Shown here: positions 1 through 12,122 of the stretch, one piece after another
Numbering within the stretch: the first letter of the stretch is position 1
How the letters are laid out: every line of letters starts with the position of its first letter
Origin: Chara braunii
Lineage: Eukaryota > Streptophyta > Charophyceae > Charales > Characeae
Length of the DNA stretch: 38,234 nt
Assembly (NCBI GenBank): GCA_003427395.1
Contig: BFEA01000125.1
Location: 2,439,499-2,477,732 of the forward strand
Direction: 5' to 3'
Position numbers and translations under genes: made by a program
Notes under the pieces: model-generated
Databases searched by the model: none
Told to the model about the DNA's origin: nothing
The model's input: only the letters and a program-made list of their open reading frames with translations

Positions 1-76
<76 letters not shown>
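1..76. repeat. (CT)38 microsatellite
   Basis: An uninterrupted CT dinucleotide array begins at the first base, so the true array probably extends beyond the left edge. It is followed by AAG arrays at 143-259. Nothing suggests that it is coding. Confidence 0.97.
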
Positions 77-79
<3 letters not shown>

Positions 80-142
80 ATTTCTACGCACCCGCTGGTT
101 ACCCCAGCGCGCACATTTTAATGGGAAACTTCGGCTCTGCCG

Positions 143-143
143 C

Positions 144-174
<31 letters not shown>

Positions 175-259
175 GGAAGAAGGAGAAGAAGATAGTAAGA
201 AGAAGAAGAAGAAGAAGAAGATAGCAAGAAGAAGAAGAAGAAGAAGAAGAAGAAGAAAG
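143..259. repeat. (AAG)n microsatellite, imperfect
   Basis: Three AAG-rich blocks are separated by short interruptions (TGG, GATAGT, GATAGC). The reading frame through them gives only Lys/Arg homopolymers. The long frames opening here are therefore composition artefacts and not genes. Confidence 0.95.
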
Positions 260-812
260 TTTAGGTCACTTACCTTCAACGGTGGACGACGGGGCGGGGC
301 GATGGCGATCCGAGGCCGGCGTGGACGTGGGAGGGGTGCAACGCAGTCACAACCTCGTTCACTTTCGACGAAGTGTCGAAGTGACTGGTTGGAGGCTGGA
401 GGCTGGCTGGAGGTTGGAGACGGGGTGGCGGGGCCGATCGCTGGCGTCAGTTCGGCAAGTCGACAAGGCGAACTTCAGGCGCTTTCCCGCCTGAATGTTA
501 AAAAACTGTGGACTATATGGGCCGCAAATCTCACGAGATCGACGGCCCAGATAGGCCGCCAGTTTTTCAGCCTTCTGGCAGGCCTACCGGGCCGGGTTTT
601 AATTTTTTCGGGGCCGGGAGGCGTCCACGACGTGCATGGAGGCCTCCAGGCCCAAAAAAAAATTCAAACCCCTCCGCGATCCACTTGCGCGAAATGCCAC
701 CGGGGGGGAACCGGCACAGTCCACCGGCCGGTACTACCGGACCGGTTCTGGTGGGGGGAGGGGCCCCGGTGGGACCGAATGTTCAGCCCTGTTTTATACT
801 GCTCTTGAGTTG

Positions 813-841
<29 letters not shown>
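260..841. other. GC-rich stretch ending in T29
   Basis: GC-rich sequence with many GGCC, CCGG and ACCGG words runs into an uninterrupted T29 tract at 813-841. Overlapping open frames exist in several phases, none with a recognisable domain. Similar CCGG-rich pieces occur near 17620-17990, 20770-20850 and 22290-22330, so this may be an old repeat family, but I could not define its ends. Confidence 0.4.
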
Positions 842-843
<2 letters not shown>

Positions 844-1588
844 CCTGTTTTCTTTTATTTTTAATGTTTGTATTATGAGCCTACATAGTTTGTTCGCAAA
901 ATTCTCGACAACATTGCTTGTAGTGATGCGGCAAAAAAACCCAGAATTTTGGGTCTTCCATTAACCACTACTCGAGCACGGGGAACAATCTTTTTTTTTT
1001 TTATTAATGAAAAACAGAACCTTATCGGTCTGGCTCCTTATCCAATCTGGGGAGCATCGAGTTCCTCTTCCACCGGCAAGTCCAAAGTACAGCATGCACT
1101 CACCTCATGCTCCTCCCCATTATGGCTGGGAGGTTGTAGCGGACAGCATGACTGTTAGGTGGCTACTCAGATGGGAGAAGCAGGAACAGGACAGGCTTTA
1201 ATTCCCAGAGGCTAGCTTAGGTAGGAGTGAGGGGTGGTATATTCTTCCACAAGAAACCAGCTAAGTAAGTCGTGACACTGTCCTTTGCTACGCTCAGATG
1301 TTCATGGCCTAGTCGAGTGGTCAACATCAGCTTGTCATGAATAACTAGATGAAACAGCCATTGGAGTCTGAGACTACACCTACATGAATTATTAGCCTGC
1401 CTGTGCTCTTGGGGTCCAGGTGGGTTGGTCTGGTGGGTTGCTGTAGTGCAGGAGTTGAAGGAAGTCAGAGGCGGAGGCTACGATCCTGGCGTTTTCGTTC
1501 ACTTTGGAAAGTCTGGATGTATTCAGGATCAGATACATGCAGGAAAGTCCTTTGGGTGGTGTGACCAAGTTTTGCTGATTAATTCAGT
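842..1588. other. No supported feature
   Basis: Unique-looking sequence with a short T run at about 991-1001. I searched the plus strand for the upstream lipase exons (the conserved region before GHSLG) and did not find them. Confidence 0.4.
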
Positions 1589-1893
1589 AGTGCAAGCTCG
1601 TCTATGTTGAACCCACATCTATGTTTCGGGGCGAACTTGCACTGCGACCATAACCGAAACAGTGCGAACGTACTATGTGGGTGCTAACATCAGATGTGGG
1701 TTCAACATAGACGTGCTTGCACTGCGACCATAACCGAAACAGTGCGAACCTACTATGTGGGGGTTATGGTCACAGACGTGGGTTCAACATAGACGTGCTT
1801 GCACTGCGACCATAACCGAAACAGTGTGAACCTACTATGTGGGGGGTTATGGTCACAGTGCAAGCTCATCTATGTTGAACCCACGTCTGATGT
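1589..1893. repeat. Fold-back element with three internal tandem units
   Basis: A roughly 32-bp sequence beginning AGTGCAAGCTC occurs at 1589-1620 and again directly at 1857-1888. Its reverse complement (GTGGGTTCAACATAGACG core) lies between them at about 1692-1713 and 1775-1795. Three units of about 80-82 bp, starting CTTGCACTGCGACC, begin at 1636, 1716 and 1798. Each unit contains the inverted pair GCACTG/CAGTGC, and the second and third also CCATAACC/GGTTATGG. The whole can fold on itself in several registers. It most resembles a non-autonomous fold-back or MITE-like element that was later amplified in tandem. Confidence 0.8.
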
Positions 1894-2136
1894 CCCTAGG
1901 GAGTTGGCGTTTGTCACTGAGTTTCGTAATGGAAGGCACTGAAGGAGCTTTCCAAAATTTGGACTGTAGGTTCCTGCAGAGTAAAGCGCCATTTCCATTT
2001 TTAGTGTGTTAGTAAGCGGGATTGTATGCAATGTTTGACAGGCTCCGGGAGCATAGTGTGCATGCAGTTTGACAGGCTTTGGGAACATTGTGTGCATGCA
2101 GGAAAATTCAAGAAAAAACAAGAAATGTTCTGTAGT

Positions 2137-2260
2137 TGTCCTCAAGAAAACGTTAGTTGAGTTTCCAGCCAGAGAAAGGACCTCTGATTTTTTGTTGATG
2201 TCCTCAAGAAAACGTCAGTTGAGTTTCCAGCCAGAGAAAGGACCTCTGATTTTTTGTTGA
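2137..2260. repeat. 62-bp tandem duplication
   Basis: Two nearly identical 62-bp copies lie head to tail at 2137-2198 and 2199-2260, each starting TGTCCTCAAGAAAACGT. They differ mainly at one T/C. No coding function is evident. Confidence 0.95.
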
Positions 2261-2650
2261 TTTTTCGGAAATATGTATTTGCTTTAATGTTTATTTTTTT
2301 GGTTTTTCGGTGCGCTGGACCGTGCATTGCAAATATATGGGATTGTATAATGTGATCTCTCTCATCTCGTACTGATGTGTGTATTTGCCGTGTTCATTAC
2401 GAGATCTGGATGTCCAGTATGACTGTCACCACTTTTGAATTGGTGGTGCCTCATGGACGTATAATCCTCGTATTTTCTTGCTGCACACTTGAGGTGACTT
2501 GCGTAGAGTGCAGGAATGGCTGGAACCTGTCTAGTAGTTTTTCTCTTGATGTGCGACGTGACTCATTTGTGTACTTGTCACTCAGTCCCCACCACTTCCT
2601 CCTTTGGGGATATCTTGAGGCCGTCTGATAGCATGTGAAACTGCCTATCA

Positions 2651-2749
2651 CCTTGCTAGTTTTGTTTTTCCTTATTCCTGTGGTAAATTAACACATCTTC
2701 ATCCTTGGTTTATTTTCCACAGGAGTAAGGAAAACCAAAACTAGCAAGG
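2651..2749. repeat. 33-bp inverted repeat (hairpin)
   Basis: The arm at 2651-2683 and the arm at 2717-2749 are reverse complements with two mismatches. Imperfect pairing continues inward for about nine more positions, leaving a loop of about 15 nt. A transcript of either strand would form a stem of about 42 bp. It sits upstream of the first recognised lipase exon and could be a small MITE or a small-RNA-type hairpin. Confidence 0.85.
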
Positions 2750-2794
2750 TAAGGGGCCCGGAAATAAAGTGCGAGTGCTCCTATCACTCGCCTT

Positions 2795-3148
2795 AGTGGG
2801 CCGAAACTTGCCTTCTCCCCCCCAAAGAGCACATCTCCATCCTTGCTGATTTTGCTGCTGTGGTTATTGAGTTGTAATGCCCCGCGCTGTCCAGCAAGTG
2901 GAAACAAGGAGGAAAATGCAGCCACAAAACGGACCTTCGTTGTCTAGAAGAGAATACACTGCGACACTGCTAGTGGACCGAAACTTGCCTTCTCTCCCCA
3001 AAGAACACATCTCCATCCTTGCTGATTTTGCTGCTGTGGTTATTGAGTTGTAATGCCCCGCGCTGTCCAGCAAGTGGAAACAAGGAGGGAAATGCAGCCA
3101 CAAAACAGACCTTCGTTGTCTAGAAGAGAATACACTGCTACACTGCGT
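2795..3148. repeat. 177-bp tandem duplication
   Basis: Copy one starts at 2795 and copy two at 2972, both around the words CCGAAACTTGCCTTCTC and ending near TACACTGC. Differences are few, so the duplication is young. It ends about 90 bp before the lipase exon at 3241. The open frames here on the minus strand are repeated by-products of the duplication. Confidence 0.95.
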
Positions 3149-3240
3149 GGCATCAATTGAAGGGGTAAAAAAAAGAATGTGTCGGTGTGGTTATGGATGA
3201 CAGCTGCTGACAGTTGCTGCTTTCTGGTGATACACTGCAG

Positions 3241-3343
3241 GTGGTTGGGCATTCTCTAGGTGGTGGGACTGCAGCTTTGCTGACCTACATTCTTCGAGAG
3301 AAGGCTGGCCTTACTCACACTCGCTGTGTCGCATTTGCCCCAG
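3241..3343 (+). CDS. Lipase exon with GHSLG nucleophile elbow
   Basis: The acceptor CACTGCAG precedes 3241 and the donor CCCCAG|GTATTT follows 3343. It encodes 34 codons from VVGHSLGGG to CVAFAP and leaves one base (G), which is completed by CT of the next exon to give Ala. Confidence 0.9.
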
Positions 3344-6300
3344 GTATTTTTCCGGCCTGGATGATTTCTGCCTTCGGTTTGTGTTTGCTGTCTTTCTGTG
3401 GAGTGGCTGAAGAGTTCAAGCTCGAGAAGTTGTGGGCCTTTGTTGGACGAAATCCTCCTAATTCTATTATGCTGTTGCTCGTTCTCAGGGCCCGCATTTC
3501 CGTTCTCTTAAAAAAATGTGTGTGTGTGTCTGTTGGTGGTGGGTACTGTGCAGCTGCGTGCATGACATGGGACCTTGCAGAATCAGGGGAGCCTTTTGTG
3601 ACATCTGTGATCAATGGATGCGATCTGGTACCAACGTTTTCAGCAGCTTCGGCTGATGATTTGAGAGCAGAGGTGAGTTTATTAATTGAATGCTCGTCTT
3701 TTGTGGTGGGTGGGAAATTGGAATGTCTTTAGATAGTCTAATCTCTGGGAAAGTTTGATTTACTTCGCAAATTGTGGAGCTCGCCTCAAGTCGGGAGAAA
3801 GCTCCCCTACTCAGTTGGTTAGGCACGCAAGTTGCATTCAGGAGGTCATGGGTTCAATCCCCACAACTGCCTGGGCACGCTTGGTGCCAACCAACCAAGA
3901 TAGTCAGCTGGATCCTCCTGCACGGTATTAGTAGGGTCTTTCCCCACAACAGGTGTGAGTGTGAGATGGGGGTGGGGGCAGACGGAAAAGGGAGGCACAG
4001 CCATTGGCAAAATTGCTCATTCTTTGTGTTAGCTGGGCCCCCACCAGTGGCCCCAACCGTTACCCTAAACCACCAGGGCAAGGGGCGACATGCATCCCCG
4101 TTCATCGCGAGAGGCAAAAAGCTATGCTTGCAGGGGTCCCCTGTATAGCCTTAGGAGTAGTCGCAGGTAGGTAGGGGAAGGTGATTTGAAAGAATTTGAG
4201 AGATGAAAGAATTAGAGATGTGATGAAAGAGTTTTAGAGAAGAATAGTGTCTTTTTTTAACACGAAAAAAAAGAAACTGTCGTAAACATGTGTTTTCTTG
4301 AACACAGCGCAACCTCATCAAGATTGTATGGGATCCAAAAGATACCATGCATACAGTCGAGATATCACACAGACACGAACATAGTACCGAGGACACAATG
4401 GTCCTTTTTCCCCTGATGCTTTCCTTCCTCCCTCCTCCCTCCTCTCCCTCCCCCTCCCTCCTCCACTTCCCCACTCCTTCCCCCTTCCCCTTGTTCAGCC
4501 CCGCGTTCAGCGTGTTAACATCCTGTGGTCGAGGGGTCGTTCTGGTAACGTTCTACAGCACACACAATTTTGGGGGGCTGCTGTTGAGCATGGCCCCAAT
4601 TTGTCTTTTCTTGTCGACTTAATATTCTCCTAGGGGTGGGGCAGGCCATCCCATTACATTTTCAGGGGTGCACTTTAGTGTGGTGCTTTACTAGTGCTGA
4701 TGCTCTGTAAAACTCTCTGGTAATTGCAGGGTCTTTCGACCTTGAACTGTAGGGTGAATACTTTGTGCAAAACGGTGCTTGTAAGAGAAGACTGATGGAA
4801 GAGAAGACGATCGATGCTTGTTGTTGAGAGCATGGGGCTGTGCTTGCCGTATAAGACTATTAAGTAGAGTGTGACTGCCTTGTGCTGCCTTGATGCGTGG
4901 CAGGTAACAGCATCAGCCTGGGTCAATGATCTGAGGGAGCAGCTGGAGAAATTAAGGATCACGAGAATGGTAATGAGTGGAGCTGCTGCTCTTCGTGGCC
5001 AACTGTCGAATCTTGGTCGTGCATCCAAAGGGTGGTATGAGCGTTCGGAAGTGGGTCGGGTTGCAAGGACAGGGGTCGCAGGAGCTGGTGCACTTCTTAA
5101 GCCAGTTTCAAGCAGGACACAGGTACAGGTGCTTTCCCACCCCATTGTTTGTCTATGGCTGGGTAATTGTTTGCTGCAGTTTTCTGCCATTGGATGTGCG
5201 CTTGATCTGCGAAACAGTGGGATCAAGAAGGTCTCCCTATGAGGTGTTGCTCGACTGTCACTCTGTTGTCGATGATGCAGTTGTCAGAGGCTAAAACTGA
5301 AAACGAATAAAGAAACTAACAAGCCATGTATTATAATTATTTATATAGTACAATATAATTACTTTATTAATTGATAATACATCTATCCGTGTTAATTAAA
5401 CTTCACAAAAATAAACAGAAAAATAAATAAAAATTATCACTTATGTGACTGTTAGCATGGATGATACTGGGTAATTAATAATTATGGAGTTTTGCAGCCG
5501 CACAGGTGTATGGAGGATGGTGTCAGTGTGGGGGAGAGATATATGTTTGAGCATCTGATGGATCTGCCACTGGTATTTTATTACTTACCACACTTGCGGG
5601 GCGAATATGTGTCGAGTGCCTGCCCCCACACTCCCCTTTTCTTTGCCCACGTGCAATCGGTCTTAGATTGACCTTCTTGGAAGTATCTACATCCATGGGG
5701 GACACGTCCATGCAAATCTCTGTGGTTTGTTTTGGTTCGGACAGAGCCCTGTGCTCAATGCTGAAGTGGACGCAGTGTTCAGAGCTTATGGCAGCAAATT
5801 GATCTCGACTGCGATCCCGTCTCAGCCTCTCTGAGTGTTGCCAACTACCTTGAGAATTCTCTGTGATCACATCTACCGATCTATAACTGGGTGAGAGTGC
5901 CGGCCTCACAGCATGCTATTTTTTTAATTTGTTTTTAGCTAAGCCAGGTTCTTCCCTCAATTTCACCTTACACGACCTACCTACTACTACTCCTAGGCAC
6001 AGTATTACAGGGAGCCCCGTAGCAGCGACAACGGTGTTCACGAGAGCTGCACCCGACCTGCAATTGGGTGATACCGGCCAGGGGACAGCCGGTAGAATCA
6101 CAGACCATGCCAACAGGACCAATCCCTGCGCCTCCCCTCCGGCCCCCTCTTTTACGAACATCAGCAGACTCTTCTCCATGCCGATCGGGGGATCCAGTGG
6201 TCTATCTCTAGGTGGCAGGTGCCAAGCATGCTCATCAAGGTACATGAGGGCAATGGGGATTGAACCCAAGACCTCGTGAATGCTACCTGCGAGCCTTGCC

Positions 6301-9300
6301 AACTGAGCCAGGGCGCTTTTGGTTACTCTTGAGTGTATGCAGTTTGCTGTTGATCTGGGTGACCATGTATTACAATTATGCGGTTTTCAATGGCCGTGTT
6401 CTGGGTTCTATTTGGGCCATATGTATGGTTGTTCCTGAAGTCTCGATGGTGCGTGTGCATGATGTGTTTTCATCAAGTGGTGGTGCCCATTATGAATTAT
6501 CACAGTGGCAGAAAAGTTGGGTTGCTGACTGAATACTGGTGGCCCGGCATGGTGCTTCTGTGAAAGAAAAAATCTCGGCCTTTCTGACTGAATGGCATTC
6601 GCATGTAACTGTCAGTAGACAGGTCAGGAGTTGAAATACTGGTAGAAATCAGGTCGATATAGGCTGGTCTAAATATAGATAATCTCTTTTTTTCAAAGGC
6701 AGGTGAAGCAGCTGTGCAGCCAAGTAGGTTCATTTTGACCTGTCTTGGAAAAAAAATGCCAAGTAAGGGGAAGGCACCAAGGGGCCAGGAGCCTGCACAA
6801 TTGCGCACTCCTGGAAGAAAGACAGGCACATGCGAGTGAATGGTAGGAAAGGTTGCCGAGTGGCCAAGGGCCTACACATTTGCACACCCCAGAAAAAAAC
6901 AAAGAAAAGCAGGCCACATGAATGAATGCTACACATTGTACCCACAGCTAACTGTAATGAACAGATCAGTTATCTGAATCCTGTTGGAAAGCTTGTACCC
7001 ACATGTAATTGTTAATGAACAGATCACTTATCTGAATCCTGTTGAAAAGCGAGTCAATCTTGGCTTGTTTCAATAAAAGGTGGCAAGGAAAGACACCCTC
7101 ACAAACACACTCTCGATGCCGCTTTGTGATGGCCCACCCGAGATTCAGTTAGCCCGTTATTCACATGTTTTGTGTTGTGAGGATTGTGAAGTCATGGCCC
7201 ATGCAAGTTTTTGTTGTTACGGCATGCTGACATGTGATGGCCAATTTGTAGACGGGCTGGAACAGCAATGCCTATATAATTATGGTTGACGTGCCTCTGT
7301 GTTCCTAGTATGTAGGGGCGACGTAGCCTGTGACGTCTGTCTATGCCATGCCATTCGATGCAGCAACCAACTGCGAGAATGAGTGCCCAGGGCCTAACTA
7401 ACTCAGAGGCCCTGGGCTTTCAGCATTTGCTGAAATCCGAGACTCGGTGCACTCCAACCAACTGGCGTGCGTAACTGTATGGACCCCACTTCGTGAAATG
7501 TTGGCACAGAGGGCTCTTGTTGATTTGCTGGCAATGCCGGCACGCTGCGCTAATGCGAGCGGCTGCTGCTGCATGTGCTAAGAGAGGTGCAAGGCAGGCC
7601 AGCGCTAGGCGGTAGGGCGCTGCCTGCGCACAAGGGCACTGGCAGCCATAGCCGGGCCGCATGAGGGTGCAGTGACTCATCCAAGCCCTCTAATTCAGCC
7701 TTGTCAGCCTCAAGTTTCAAGCCTGGCTGCTCTAGTTTTCATCGCATTTTCTCTATCGGTAGCATCTTTCAGGTCCTGCTCCAGCTTACGGCGGAGCCTC
7801 TCGACCTGCTGGATCTCTCTGAGCTCCATCTCACGCGGGGTCAACGGGCTGAACTGCGCGCCCGCCATTTGACTAGAAGACTGTCTAGAACCTGTGGAAC
7901 TGGAAGTGCCCGAGGAACTTGTGGAACTCGTTGGCATTCCCAACTGGCCCCCATTAGTCCCTGACGAGGACGCAGACGATGACGCAGCAGAGCTTGCGCC
8001 GTTAGCCATTGCTGCTGCTCTGGCTGCTGTTGCCTGCTCTCTAGCTGCTGCGTTTGCTGCTGCTATCCCCGCTGCTAGAGCACGGGCTCTACGTAGCCGT
8101 CTTTCTTCTCCCGGCTCCAAGGCCTGGAACACGTGCGGTACCCTTAGTTCCTGTGCACGTGTTAGTCTCCTACCGTCAGCTCTATCGTCAACAGGGTCTA
8201 ACCCACTCATTAGTTAGATAGATAGTGTCTACTCTAAAATCCCCTAATGGAATCCTACCGCAGCATGTATCTGACCGGCACGTAATTTTCTATAAATAGT
8301 TGTGTCCGGCGAGTTCCTACTATACCGAATCAAGTGGCATGTCTACAACATTCACATCAGATTGTCTACATAGTCTAGATGTATCCTGATAAGTTCTCTT
8401 ACAGCAGCATTTAGTTAGAACTGGCTATGGTAGCATACAACAGTCCTACACTAATCTGTCTGTGAGGTCAGCAGTCCGTCAACCCACTAATCAAAGATAC
8501 AAAAAGACAATGTAGCAGATGTATGATGAGTGGGTATAGTTGTGTATTCAGTTGAGCACCAATTGGAACCTACCCTCCCCTCCATCCGACATACCGAACA
8601 GCATCATTGAGCAGAGCAGTGTGTTCGTGTGTATCTCAGCCCACCCCTGTGCCCAAGTCAAAGCCAAGTAAGCCAGCCAGCCCACTCTTATTTACCCTCG
8701 TACGGAAACGAGCCTTCCACCTGGATGATCTGGCTGATCAGGAGGATTATTAAGAGCGCCCCCATCTCTTCAGGAATTCTTTAACGTTGCAGTCAGGACG
8801 ACGATCACAGCCAGAATCATTCCGAGTACCCAACCAGAAATGTTTATAGACGGTCTGGTAAGCGTCTCATACAAGGCTGGCACACTTGGCAAGACTTCTA
8901 TTTGGCGCAGCAAAGTGCCTTAATGGACAGCAGCCATCGCATGCGTGACCTACTCCCATTGGGTTGGCATGGTGACCGTGACCCAGTGCTTCGACCAGGG
9001 CCCTTCAGAGGCACCGCCCTTTCTCCTTCCAGATGCTTCCGGGAAGATTGTCGTTTCTCAAGGTAGCGCGCTCACGACACCTCACCAAGGAGAGGACTCT
9101 CAAGTTGGACTCACTTCCTCACGGTAAGAAGAGATTGAGAAGTTAGATTTAAGGGATCAACATACCTGGAGATAGCTGCCCCCAACCACAGATTTTCTCA
9201 CCAATTGAGCTGATGTTGCATTTGATGACCGGTCATGACCTCGGTACCACCCACAACGCAATGCAGTGCACTTAGTCCAATGCCACATCAGCATGCTCTC

Positions 9301-12091
9301 ATCACCAATCATACATTCCGCATGTAACCCACGGCATACACTGCCGTATTAGCCTTCCGGTGCACCCCTCTCTACCCAGGGCGTGCACCTATAGTGGCCT
9401 GACGTCACAAGTACCCACTGCGAAGAAGCATCGTCAACGCACCAAGTCTGTTTAACGCCAGCGTGCCAAAGGTAAGTGGCGATCAAACCAGATCCGATAC
9501 CAAATTGCAAGGAACATGAATATGGACGAAGCACAGAAATCCAGAATGCAAAATCACACTGAAGTCAAAGCCAAAGCAGATAGTACGATGGAACCGAGTA
9601 ACCATCCAATTGAGAATGATACAGAAGAGTCGTGAGTCAATGTCCATGCCCAACAGGGCAACACCAACAGCATAACCCAAATGTAGCTCTCTCTTGTGAA
9701 TGGTGCCAGGCGCCCTATCTACTCTACAGCCTATCCTACAACTACAGCAATGAAAAGCAACCAGACAACTTGACTACCAGCGAGTGATGATGTCAACACC
9801 AATGCCGACCTCCACCTCCACCAGGTACGTGTCCTCTTCCCCACACTCTCCCTTGTTACCCACACAGCGCCCTTCACCTCCGAAGACCACCTTCGCCCTT
9901 CACCCTCACTGCACCCTCATNCGGCCCGGCTATGGCCGCCAGTGCCCTGGTGTGCAGGCAGCGCCCTACCGCCTAGCGCTGGCCTGCCTTGCACCTCTCT
10001 TAGCGCAGCGTAGCAGCAGCAGCCGCTCGCATTAGCGCAGCGTGCCGGTATTGCCCGCAATGGCCAAGATCCCTCCCCACTCGCCCTGCTTGCCTATATG
10101 CCAGTGCAGCGTGTGGGCGGCCTTCCTTCAGCCTGTGACCAGGACCCAGAGGCTGAAGCCAACCCGATACAGTTGGGCCCCGGGGCAATGCAGTTGCGCC
10201 TCTTTCATCAAGGCCTGCGGCCAGATTCAGATAGTGGGCCGATTTCCCTTTGGCATTTTCGGCCTCTATACCCAGCATGCATTGTCGGCCTCACGTTCGA
10301 GTGCCCAGGGCCTAACTAACTCAGAGGCCCTGNGCTTTCAGCATTTGCTGAAATCCGAGACTCGGTGCACTCCAACCAACTGGCGTGCTGCAACTGAATG
10401 GACCCCACTTCGTGAAATGTTGGCACAGAGGGCTCTTGTTGATTTGCTGGCCCGCCTTCACTTAGGGCGGGCACGAGGCTTGCTGGGGCCTTAGCCCAGA
10501 ACATGTACATCATGGCAAGGCCCCTTCACTTAGGGCGGGCACGAGGCTTGCTGGGGCCTTAGCCCAGAACATGTACATCATGGCAAGGCCCCTTCTTGAG
10601 GGCTCAATCCTCACACCTACATGGGTCGCACCTCTAACGAAACTTTATCCACTCTTGCTTGTACGAAGAATCGATGCAACAGCCTGAGGTTGAAAAGAGA
10701 TGTCGCTTGAACCCCTTGCAGTGCAGCACACCCAATGGTCAGCACCCACAGGGCAAGCAGTGGCATATCATACTTTGCAGTTGCGGAACACCCTTAGTCT
10801 GGATCCAGCCCTGTCATCACCTGTCCATAGCACAATTGCAGGTCCGAGAAAGCCTTTGCTCGCTGCTGCTCTGTGATGACCCGGCTGATGTTCGGTTAAG
10901 ATGTAGCATTCCCTCCACCGTGACCATTGTGAGTGTATGATCCAAAAGTCTTTGTTTTCACACTGCTGATCCCCCATGTACTTCTCCATGCCACCTCATA
11001 TGGCATGTTCTCTCTGTAGAGAGGAGCTGGAATTGCAGTGCCTGTGTAACTGTGATTTCCCCCTAGCATGTGGAAGCTATGTTGCCTGTGATATCTGTTT
11101 GTGCCTTGTAATTGGATACAGTCACTACTTTTAGTCGTGTGTCCACCGTGTACACCAAAACCACTCTCGGCCAGTCTGGGGGGGGGGTGGCCACTCACCT
11201 TGGCAGATACAAATCATTTTTCTGTGTAACCTGACCCTTGAGTGACCGCATATGATGGAGAGAAGGGGGGGGGGGGGGAATAGGAGGGGAAGGGTAAGGG
11301 GGTGAGACTATGATAAGAACACAACAGAGTGGATGGCCAAGGATTCTAACATAGACACATATGCTAGGGTGGACACAGGAGGGATAGGTGCAAAGATCTT
11401 AGGAAGAGTCGAGAGGGAGTGGAACTAAGGAGGCCCATGAAGGTATACAAGCAGGGGCTGATATTTGAAACAAGGAAGGAATATGCAATTTGAATGGCTC
11501 AAATAGAATAGGGCCAATAGTAGAGAACGAGTAATGGGGATCGTAGTGGTTATAAAGACGATAGAGGTACGGAAGCAATAGTTCTTTTTTGCCTCAGAAG
11601 TATGAAATCAGTAGATTGACAGCCAGCCGGAGGAACTGCCATAGACGTTCCCCTCATGCCTGGCCTTTCTGGGTTTTGACTTGTCGTGTGACTGGGTGCT
11701 GTTGGGAAGCTTCCCGGCCTGCAGTCCAACCCCTATGAAAGGCCAAGGCTTGTGGGGTGGGATGTTCTGTAGCAGTGCCCCTCTTGATAGATGTCTAGTA
11801 CCACAAGGGCGGGGCCGTTGTTTTTCTTTCGTCTGATCTTCTCCCTCCCTTGGATGGATGTGAAAAACTTGCTTGCCAGTGACAAGTAACCGGACTGATG
11901 CCCTCCAGAATAGAAGGGGTTGTGTTGTTTTGGAAAAAAAAAAAAAAAAAAAAGACGACAAAAAAAACTACCAATGAGCCTAGCTCAGTTGGTACACCCA
12001 TGAACTGTTGACATGCGGATCCGAATTCAAAACCAGATGCAACCAGATGACTAGAATAAAATCGTTCTCTAAATAATGATAACAATAATAA

Positions 12092-12122
<31 letters not shown>

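Noticed and set aside
173-864. Open frames of 70-211 codons over the AAG array and GC-rich stretch
   Set aside because: They are Lys/Arg or Phe homopolymers joined to three overlapping frames of the same GC-rich DNA; no domain and no conserved phase.
3315-3614. Minus-strand 99-codon ORF
   Set aside because: It overlaps two well-supported lipase exons antisense and spans their intron; it is a shadow frame.
3801-3873. A true tRNA gene at the tRNA-like sequence
   Set aside because: The acceptor stem does not pair properly and the homology with the copy at 5921-6317 continues for another 300 bp, so it is a SINE head.
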